The notes beneath the pieces were generated by a model that saw only the letters and a program-made list of their open reading frames with translations, searched no databases and was not told the origin of the DNA. A stretch of DNA of 64,000 nt from NCBI RefSeq assembly GCF_001486165.1, contig NZ_LN908977.1, forward strand, positions 149,731-213,730, written 5' to 3'. Shown here piece by piece: positions 58,534 to 64,000 of the stretch (position 1 is its first letter; each line of letters begins with the position of its first letter). Both the position numbers and the translations under genes were made by a program. This DNA is from Bittarella massiliensis (ex Durand et al. 2017) (GTDB lineage Bacteria > Bacillota > Clostridia > Oscillospirales > Ruminococcaceae).

Positions 58534-59634
58534 TTATGCCAATTTATATTTTTCTGAAAGTAAATTCGGAATCTCGTGCCTTTTATCTAAAGAATGTGAT
58601 TCTCTAAGTATTTCCAAAGGATCAAAGAATGGGGTAAATGAAACAATGTCTTGTCCAGTCTTTCCCGCTTCGCAAAGAACCTTGCTTTCACGGACCTCAT
58701 TCTCAATAGATTTTGAAAAGTACATATCCTCCGAATACATAAACATAATCAATGTCAATGCGGCAAGTTTGTCCTCTAATGTAAGTTTATTAAATTGTTT
58801 GTAAAACTGCCTATAACGCTTATCTCCATCCTCAATAAACATCACGATTACAGTTTCCGATTTTAAAGGTAATATGCTTATATGAATGTTTTGTATTCTG
58901 TACTCAGGGGATGGATTATAAATGTTGTTAATAATATTACTGTTAAAATCAACTGCCAATGCTAACGAACATTGAAAAGCAATTGGAACCACATAATTTG
59001 GTTTTTCATGATAGCACACATAGTAGTCTGTTGAACTGTCTTTTTTTAATGCTTTCTTTGCTTTTTTATAGCTGTCCTCATATTCCTTTAAATCCATTTC
59101 ATTTGCAGTGTTTTTTGCATCGCTAAACATCCGTGCGGCATCTGTTTTTTTGGCAGAAATATTAAAAAGTTCTATTTCAAAAAGCCGTTTGCTAATGGAT
59201 TTCAAACTGTTTTTTAATGCCATTTGGGCAATCATCTTCGGAGTAGGTTGAGTTGAATAATTATCGGGATTCTCATAATCCGAAAAGATCTTACTGTCAC
59301 AATCATTGCAAATTAAATGAAATGTTCCTGCTTTATTCACTCCGTTTTCAGTATCAATTAAAGGATTATCCACAACGGTATTTAATGTAAGTACATCGCC
59401 ATTTGTGGCTATATTTTCAAGACAAAATCTCGGAACAGAATGCGAATTACAAAAGCTCGTAACGCTCTTTCCACAAAAATAGCAAGTATCTCTCTTTGCA
59501 GCTTGACGTGCTTCTTTTAAAAGTTGGCTCATTTGCTTCTTATATGTGAAATCGGTTCTGAGCAATTCTTTTTCCTCGTCTGAAAAAGCACCCAAATTAA
59601 AGAGATTAACCATATCATCAAACATCTTTTTCAC
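58534..59634 (-). CDS. HNH-like zinc-finger protein, A/T-rich, possible defence gene
   Basis: 366 aa. N-terminal CYFCGKSVTSFCNSHSVPRFCLENIA near residue 51 and HLICNDCDSKIFSDYENP near 105 give the cysteine and histidine order of an HNH/McrA-like finger. The remaining 240 residues have no recognised domain. Codon use is strikingly A/T-rich (many Lys, Asn, Ile, Phe with A/T third bases) against GC-rich neighbours, so it was acquired by transfer. It sits just outside attR of the prophage at a tRNA hotspot with its own terminator. A phage-defence nuclease is a reasonable guess, no more. Confidence 0.72.
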   Translation of the reverse strand: MKKMFDDMVNLFNLGAFSDEEKELLRTDFTYKKQMSQLLKEARQAAKRDTCYFCGKSVTSFCNSHSVPRFCLENIATNGDVLTLNTVVDNPLIDTENGVNKAGTFHLICNDCDSKIFSDYENPDNYSTQPTPKMIAQMALKNSLKSISKRLFEIELFNISAKKTDAARMFSDAKNTANEMDLKEYEDSYKKAKKALKKDSSTDYYVCYHEKPNYVVPIAFQCSLALAVDFNSNIINNIYNPSPEYRIQNIHISILPLKSETVIVMFIEDGDKRYRQFYKQFNKLTLEDKLAALTLIMFMYSEDMYFSKSIENEVRESKVLCEAGKTGQDIVSFTPFFDPLEILRESHSLDKRHEIPNLLSEKYKLA

Positions 59635-59697
59635 CTTTTCAAAAACAATATATCATAGTTTCAAGCAATTAACAATCCAAATACTATATGGGGGAAC

Positions 59698-59898
59698 TTG
59701 GCTCTTCTGAAAGAAGTCGAACCCAATACATACAATAGCCTTCTCATTAAATATGCTGGTTATTGCGATGGTGATGTCATTGCAGCAATTAAGAATGGGC
59801 AAGCCATATCGATTTGCCCGATATCTAAAAACTTTGTGCTATTTCTCCGGGCCACACCGCCTTTTAATAATATAATTGGTGGGGTGGTGAAAAGCTGA
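59698..59898 (+). CDS. Possible small protein or gene remnant
   Basis: 66 codons from a TTG close to GGGGG. The product LKEVEPNTYNSLLIKYAGYCDGDVIAAIKNGQAISICPISKNFVLFL looks protein-like and A/T-rich like the neighbouring HNH gene, but it is short and its ribosome site is poorly placed. It may be a remnant. The rest of 59635-60186 holds no other gene, only a terminator at 60004. Confidence 0.35.
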   Translation: MALLKEVEPNTYNSLLIKYAGYCDGDVIAAIKNGQAISICPISKNFVLFLRATPPFNNIIGGVVKS

Positions 59899-60003
59899 AT
59901 ATAGGGCAAGAAACGTCGAAAATCTAAGTGTTTGTAAAAACAAACTTGTGCTGAACCTGGAATTCTTATTTTTAGCTGGGTATCTATTTTGTCAACGCTT
60001 CCC

Positions 60004-60044
60004 AAAGCAACCCGCAGTTGTTTTGAACTGCGGGTTGCTTTTTA
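60004..60044 (+). terminator. Strong intrinsic terminator
   Basis: A 16-bp perfect stem (AAAGCAACCCGCAGTT with AACTGCGGGTTGCTTT), loop GTTTTG, followed by T residues. Confidence 0.85.
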
Positions 60045-60186
60045 TTTTATGGGGCTTGGACCCCCTATTTGAATGAGAAGTGTTGCCCCGACAAAATGCA
60101 TTGAAAAGTGTGTTTCAATAAATTTAGGATCATGCTTTTCTCTGTATGCGGAGCAACACAAACAAAATGAAAATGAGGAGCCAGAG

Positions 60187-60774
60187 ATGAAGAAAAATGT
60201 GATCCTGTGTGCGGTTTGTCTGGTGCTGAGCATTGTCGGGGGAAGCGTTGGCACTTTGGTGACACAGTCCGTGAACAAAAGCGATGCGACGCCGGCCATG
60301 GCGCGGCAGGGAGAAAAAGGCGATACCGGTCCTCAGGGAGAAAAGGGTGAACAGGGCGACACCGGTCCTCAGGGAGAAAAGGGCGAACAGGGCGATATCG
60401 GTCCCCAGGGAGAAAAGGGTGAACAGGGCGATATCGGTCCTCAGGGTGAAAAAGGCGAGCAAGGTAATACTGGCCCTCAGGGTGAAAGAGGCGAACAGGG
60501 CGCCGCCGGCTCTCGAGGAGAAAAAGGCGATGGATTTCAGGTTTTTAGTGCTGCAAATGCGGCGAACTATCAGATGGGCGAGTGTATTGTTTATAACGGT
60601 TTGGCTTATATTGTCGTAGAAAAACCGAGCGATACTACTCCTCCCGACGCCAGCGGCCAATACCTTTCGTTTTCTGTTTTTTACCAAAGACTGAAAACAG
60701 CAGAAGATAAGGCGAAATGGGCGGCGGATGATGCTTCCCGAGCAAATCAAAGGCTGGACAATCTATCGATTTAG
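60187..60774 (+). CDS. Membrane-anchored collagen-like protein
   Basis: 195 aa from ATG at 60187; the frame is open upstream but without a ribosome site. One N-terminal membrane helix (VILCAVCLVLSIVGGSVGTLV) points the rest outwards. Residues 42-117 are Gly-X-Y triplets, mainly in 12-residue units GEKGEQGDTGPQ (36-bp DNA repeats, about five copies), which should form a collagen triple helix. The C-terminal globular part (FQVFSAANAANYQMGECIVYNGLAYIVVEKPSDTTPP) resembles carbohydrate-binding or trimerisation modules, and a helical end follows. Likely a trimeric surface fibre. Confidence 0.85.
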   Translation: MKKNVILCAVCLVLSIVGGSVGTLVTQSVNKSDATPAMARQGEKGDTGPQGEKGEQGDTGPQGEKGEQGDIGPQGEKGEQGDIGPQGEKGEQGNTGPQGERGEQGAAGSRGEKGDGFQVFSAANAANYQMGECIVYNGLAYIVVEKPSDTTPPDASGQYLSFSVFYQRLKTAEDKAKWAADDASRANQRLDNLSI

Positions 60775-61026
60775 CCTATATATGGTGCATCCTTTATGTA
60801 GCACCATTTTTAGTCCGCAGTGTTTCCTTTTTTGTCCGTCGGACAAAGCAGAGCCCGAATGCAGTTGGCGTTCGGGCTCTGCTTTGTTTTCACCGTTGCG
60901 TCTATGTGGGAAACAGCGCTTTTGGTGGTGCCAATTTGAAACACCCCCGAAACAACTGCATATTTTGGGGGTTTGTTTCAGGAGAATCTGTGCAGAAAAT
61001 CCACAGTGGTCTTTCCTCTTGAAGAT
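60775..61026. terminator. Intergenic stretch with stacked hairpins, main terminator at 60843-60890
   Basis: Main hairpin: ACAAAGCAGAGCCCGAA with TTCGGGCTCTGCTTTGT, then TTT, ending the collagen-like gene. A small hairpin GGTGC/GCACC lies near 60784. A third stem (GAAAC-CCCCGAAA with TTTTGGGGG-GTTTC, 60938-60979) may serve the leftward lipoprotein gene. No gene is seen. Confidence 0.7.
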
Positions 61027-61503
61027 TTACCGCGGCGGGTTGCACTTGGAGCAGGGGCTGTAACTGCGCTTGGCGTCATCCAGCGAGATGGGGATACAGC
61101 TCTTTTTTAGGTACTGGCAGCCGGCGCGGTGGTATTTCTCCCCTGTCTTGGTCACATAGACGGTGACGCTTTGCTGGGGCTCTGTCGCGGGGGCGGAGGA
61201 ACTGCTGGGCGGGGCGGCAGGGGCAGGGGTTCTGCTCGGCGGCTGAGAGGTCGCCGCGGCGGAGGAGGTCGGCTTGGAGGGCGCTGGAGAGGCGCTCTTT
61301 TTGGATGCGGCAGCCGAGGAGGTTTGGGAGCTGGAAGACACCTGGCTGCTGGAAGCGGAGGAGGAAACACGGCTGGAGGAGGACGCGCCGGACGAGGTGG
61401 CCGGAGCGGAGGGGGCAGAGGACCCGCCTTCCCCGCCTTTGGCCGCGGAGCAGCCGCCCAGACAGAGGGCGGCCGCCAGCAAGAGGACAAACAGCTTTTT
61501 CAC
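61027..61503 (-). CDS. Lipoprotein with Ser-rich linker and C-terminal Cys-containing module
   Basis: 158 aa from GTG at 61503 after GGGAGATG. Lipobox LCLGGCSAA directs lipid attachment at Cys19. Residues 22-105 are a low-complexity Ser/Ala/Pro linker. The C-terminal module VTVYVTKTGEKYHRAGCQYLKKSCIPISLDDAKRSYSPCSKCNPP is a small conserved domain found at the ends of many Firmicutes exported proteins and nucleases, with three conserved cysteines that may bind metal. Function unknown. Confidence 0.85.
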   Translation of the reverse strand: MKKLFVLLLAAALCLGGCSAAKGGEGGSSAPSAPATSSGASSSSRVSSSASSSQVSSSSQTSSAAASKKSASPAPSKPTSSAAATSQPPSRTPAPAAPPSSSSAPATEPQQSVTVYVTKTGEKYHRAGCQYLKKSCIPISLDDAKRSYSPCSKCNPPR

Positions 61504-61664
61504 GACAACATCTCCCAGTTGATTGGATGGGGTTTTCTCCATCCTAGCGGGGAGGGGAGAGATTGTCGCGAAAAGTTTGTCGAAAGGGGAAGAAATTTGG
61601 TGAAGAGGGCTGCCTTCGGATAGGGTCGTGGGGCGGCTTTGCGCCTTTTTTTGGAAACAGGCGT

Positions 61665-61692
61665 GAAAAAAGCCCCCCAAAGGAGGCCTTTT
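61665..61692 (-). terminator. Terminator of the small regulator operon
   Basis: On the minus strand AAAAGGCC-TCC pairs with GG-GGGCTTTT, followed by six T residues. Confidence 0.75.
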
Positions 61693-61705
61693 GCCGCGGT
61701 GGTCC

Positions 61706-61942
61706 CTATTTTCCAAACGCATCTTCGATCACGTCCATCAGGTGCTCCGGCGCCAGCTCGTACCGGTTGCACAGAGCGGCGATCTGCTCGACAAAGGGGC
61801 GGGAGACCGAGACGTCGGACACCTGGCGGAGAAGGAGTTTGCCGCCCCCCTCTCTGCGCCAGACGCGGATGCCATAGGTGAGAAAGGTGCCGCTGTCGGC
61901 GATCCGGCGGAGTTCCTGAAACACCGCGTATTCGAGTTGCAA
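61706..61942 (-). CDS. DUF6514-like small protein
   Basis: 78 aa. Sequence MQLEYAVFQELRRIADSGTFLTYGIRVWRRE and PFVEQIAALCNRYELAPEHLMDVIEDAFGK matches a small family common in Oscillospiraceae (DUF6514), often encoded beside an XRE regulator as here. The ATG follows the regulator's stop directly, so they form one operon. Function unknown. Confidence 0.75.
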   Translation of the reverse strand: MQLEYAVFQELRRIADSGTFLTYGIRVWRREGGGKLLLRQVSDVSVSRPFVEQIAALCNRYELAPEHLMDVIEDAFGK

Positions 61943-62167
61943 CTACATCACCTCCTCTCGCAGGCTGTCCAGGCTGAAACCCAGTTGAGAGGAGATCCGC
62001 AAAGCGGTCGCCAGACTGGGGTTGGTGTGCCCGTTTTCGAGATTGTGATAGTGGCGGGGACTGATGCCGCAGAGCTCCGCCATCTTTTCCTGGGTCAGGC
62101 CGCGCGCCTCCCTGGCCAGTCTGAGTCGCAGTCCAAATTGCACCGCTACGCGCTTGAATCTGTCCAC
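61943..62167 (-). CDS. XRE-family transcription regulator
   Basis: 74 aa from GTG at 62167 after GGAGGTGG. One HTH domain: LRLRLAREARGLTQEKMAELCGISPRHYHNLENGHTNPSLATALRISSQLG. First gene of a two-gene operon with the DUF6514-like protein, possibly controlling itself. Confidence 0.85.
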   Translation of the reverse strand: MDRFKRVAVQFGLRLRLAREARGLTQEKMAELCGISPRHYHNLENGHTNPSLATALRISSQLGFSLDSLREEVM

Positions 62168-62439
62168 TTTGCCACCTCCATGCTGGAATAATAGTCCAAT
62201 TTGCGAAGCAGCACAATGAACAGTCGTGCGCAATTTGCTATTTTTTGTAAATTCTTTCCGAAAAGGGGCCCTTTCAGGCGAAAAAGGTTGACGGGAAGCA
62301 GCCGGGAGGGCGGCAGGGATGATGGCGGTGCCAGGATCTGCGCAGCCGGAATGCAGCGGATTCGGGATGGGAGGACCCCGAGGGCTAGCGCCTTTGGGGA
62401 GTGAGAGCGGGTCCTGTGGGGAGGGATGTGAGAGGGGAA

Positions 62440-62471
62440 AAAGAAGACCCGCCTTGCGCAGGCAAGGCGGG
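62440..62471 (-). terminator. Terminator of the nucleoside hydrolase gene
   Basis: On the minus strand CCCGCCTTGC/GCAAGGCGGG with loop CTGC and then TCTTCTTTTT. Confidence 0.85.
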
Positions 62472-62480
62472 CGGGGTGGC

Positions 62481-63434
62481 TTATGGCAGCAGCATCTTTA
62501 GGACCCGCTCTTTGAAGAGGGCGGCGTCCATCCGCTTGATGAGGCGGGCGTTGGCCGGCTGATTTTGGTAGCCGCCGGCGGTGGCAATCGTGTTGGGGAG
62601 GAAGGGGATGACCTGGCCATAGGTGGCCTCCTCCCGGTAGCAGGTGTAGCAAAAGCGGTCCTCTGCCTCCACCACCGTGTCTGGCCAGAGGGCGGCGGCT
62701 GCGGCGAGGGCGTCGGGCAGGGGCACGGTGGGGTAGCCCAGGCGGGCGGTGGCCATCTCCAACAGCACCCGGTTGCTCTGCACCACAAACGAGGCCAGGG
62801 CGGAGCCCGACTGGTTGAGGAGGTCGATGTCCTGGGCGCTGAAGGCGGTCCCGCCCAGGCAGAGGTCAAATCCGGCGATGGTGAGGGGGATCCCGCTTCG
62901 CAGTACCGCGTCGTAGGCCTCGGCATCCACCAGCACGTTGAACTCGGCTACGGCGGTCTCCATCCCCAGGCTGTACCCGCCGGTCCCCATGGAGTAGATG
63001 TGTTTGATCCCCTGCATGGTCTCCGGCTCCTTCATCAGGGCGAGGGCGACGTTGGTGGCGGGCCCGATCATCAGGATCTCCAGTTCGCCGGGAAAGCGCT
63101 TGGCCAACTGGCAGATCACATCCACCGCGTGCCCTTCCCGGGGGGCGATGTGGGGGTGCACCAGGCCGCAGTCGCCCATGCCGTCACTGCCGTGGGCGTG
63201 CACGGTGGTGAGGGGCTCGCGCAGCAGGGGGCGGGAGGCGCCCTTGTAGACCGGCGGCAGCTCACCCCCCACCAATTCCAGTGTTGCCAGGGCGTTTTGG
63301 GTGGCCTGTTCCAGGTCCACGTTGCCGAATACGGTGGTGACTGCCTCCACCTGGACCCCGCTGTCCATGAGCATCATCATCAGGGCAAGGGCGTCGTCTC
63401 CTCCGGTGTCGGTGTCGATGATAAAATGTCGCAT
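62481..63434 (-). CDS. Inosine/uridine-type nucleoside hydrolase
   Basis: 317 aa, ATG after AGGAGAAGAGAG. N-terminal calcium-binding signature FIIDTDTGGDDALALMM (DTDxGxDDA), VEAVTTVFGNVDLEQATQNAL, VHAHGSDGMGDCGL near 80, IGPATNVALAL near 122 and a late PDALAAAAALWP loop. All are hallmarks of the IUNH family, which splits the N-glycosidic bond of nucleosides to free base and ribose for salvage. Full length. It is divergent from a Crp/Fnr-type regulator gene that may control it. Confidence 0.93.
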   Translation of the reverse strand: MRHFIIDTDTGGDDALALMMMLMDSGVQVEAVTTVFGNVDLEQATQNALATLELVGGELPPVYKGASRPLLREPLTTVHAHGSDGMGDCGLVHPHIAPREGHAVDVICQLAKRFPGELEILMIGPATNVALALMKEPETMQGIKHIYSMGTGGYSLGMETAVAEFNVLVDAEAYDAVLRSGIPLTIAGFDLCLGGTAFSAQDIDLLNQSGSALASFVVQSNRVLLEMATARLGYPTVPLPDALAAAAALWPDTVVEAEDRFCYTCYREEATYGQVIPFLPNTIATAGGYQNQPANARLIKRMDAALFKERVLKMLLP

Positions 63435-63502
63435 CTCTCTTCTCCTCTCTCGGTTGACGGTTGGTTTTCTCCAGTATAGAATGAAGCCAATGGCAAAATC
63501 CA

Positions 63503-63514
63503 GGTCACCTGACC
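63503..63514. promoter_or_regulatory. Candidate operator between nucleoside hydrolase and Crp/Fnr-type genes
   Basis: GGTCA-CC-TGACC is a perfect 5-2-5 palindrome in the divergent promoter region, 31 bp before the regulator's start. Crp/Fnr proteins bind short dyads of this type. Confidence 0.45.
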
Positions 63515-63544
63515 AAAATGCAATTTTTTGTTTGGAGGTGCCCC

Positions 63545-64000
63545 ATGAAAGGGCTGATCGATTTTTTGGAGGCGGCGCCGGCAGCGGTCAGGCGCCAGTT
63601 GGAAGAGGTGTCGTTTGGGCGGCGGGCCCCCATCCTCTGGGAGGGGATGGAGAACAGCGCCGTCTACATCCTCCTGGAGGGGGACGCCGAGGGGTACTTG
63701 CAGGGGGTCCGGGGGCAGGTGTCGCCGGTGTTTCACTACTGCGCCCCCAGCCTCTTCGGCGAGTTTGAGGTGTTTTGCGGGCGGGAGAACGTCATCAATG
63801 TGGCGGCGGTCAGCCCCTGCCGGCTGTACCGCCTCTCCCGCAGCGCCTTTTTGGAGTGGATGCGGGCCGACTTTGACTTTACCCAGTACGTGGTGGCCCA
63901 GTTGGTGCGCAAGCTGACCGAGAACACCGTCCTCTTTGACAAGTTTGGCCACTATACGGTGCGGGAGCGGGTGCTGCGGACCGTGGCGGTCTGGCACCGG
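63545..64000 (+). CDS. Crp/Fnr-family regulator, cut by the window end
   Basis: First 152 residues visible; ATG after GGAGG. A cyclic-nucleotide-binding-like beta barrel is recognised by ILWEGMENSAVYILLEGDAEGYLQG and FGEFEVFCGRENVINVAAVSPCRLYRLSRSAFLEWM, followed by the dimer helix FDFTQYVVAQLVRKLTEN. The HTH lies beyond the edge. No N-terminal Fe-S cysteines are seen, so it is closer to the Crp-like subgroup with unknown effector. Divergent from the nucleoside hydrolase gene. Confidence 0.88.
   Translation, partial: MKGLIDFLEAAPAAVRRQLEEVSFGRRAPILWEGMENSAVYILLEGDAEGYLQGVRGQVSPVFHYCAPSLFGEFEVFCGRENVINVAAVSPCRLYRLSRSAFLEWMRADFDFTQYVVAQLVRKLTENTVLFDKFGHYTVRERVLRTVAVWHR

Noticed and set aside
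58421..64000. A second integrated element sharing the tRNA-Leu att site
   Set aside because: No third copy of the 27-bp att core is present to the right of attR within the window, and no second integrase is seen.

Overview
The window looks like a chromosomal segment of a high-GC, Gram-positive gut-type Clostridia (Oscillospiraceae-like). Support: strong AGGAGG ribosome sites, frequent TTG/GTG starts, consensus sigma-A promoters, U-tract terminators, type I-C style CRISPR repeats and an intact siphovirus-type prophage of the Firmicutes kind. The species cannot be named from the sequence alone.

Layout. 1-738: the trailer end of a CRISPR array with a 32-bp I-C-like repeat (leader and any cas genes lie off the left edge). 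935-5051: a DUF3592-like membrane protein and a surface protein with six Ig-like repeats. 5140-5890: a non-coding block of five diverged tandem repeats of about 146 bp. 6099-9793: an operon of two SIS-domain proteins and three YjbQ-family proteins. 10140-12008: a FlaA1/CapD-like sugar-nucleotide dehydratase. 12193-12817: a second CRISPR array with the same repeat and its own leader promoter; no cas genes are in the window. 12936-18751: a very large repeat-rich surface protein, a coupled small membrane protein, and a divergent ECF sigma factor fused to a membrane segment and outer domain. 18813-24150: aldo/keto reductase, alpha/beta hydrolase, EamA transporter and glycosyltransferase.

24287-58420 is a complete prophage of about 34 kb in the 3' end of tRNA-Leu(CAA), bounded by a 27-bp direct repeat. 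It has integrase, ImmA-like protease and CI-like repressor leftward, then rightward early regulators, a recombination/replication module, an iteron-rich candidate origin, DNA methyltransferase and Lar-like genes, a late regulator, a candidate structured RNA of about 430 nt, a DUF4160/DUF2442/XRE cassette, HNH and terminase, head, tail (with a canonical -1 frameshift signal), holin and endolysin, and a right-end accessory cassette.

The most interesting object is at 56124-56278, just after lysis. A perfect consensus promoter (TTGACA-17-TATAAT) starts transcription at a single CRISPR-repeat-like hairpin whose last 13 bases are identical to the host repeat, followed by about 41 nt and a strong terminator. 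This is the architecture expected of an RNA anti-CRISPR (solitary repeat unit). Immediately downstream lies a small operon with an inverted-repeat operator over its -35 and a terminal XRE-domain gene, an arrangement reminiscent of acr-aca loci. A prophage in a host with I-C-like arrays may thus carry an RNA decoy and perhaps protein inhibitors side by side.

Right of attR (58421-64000): a visibly A/T-rich HNH-like gene, a collagen-like membrane protein, a lipoprotein, small regulators, a nucleoside hydrolase and the start of a Crp/Fnr-type regulator.
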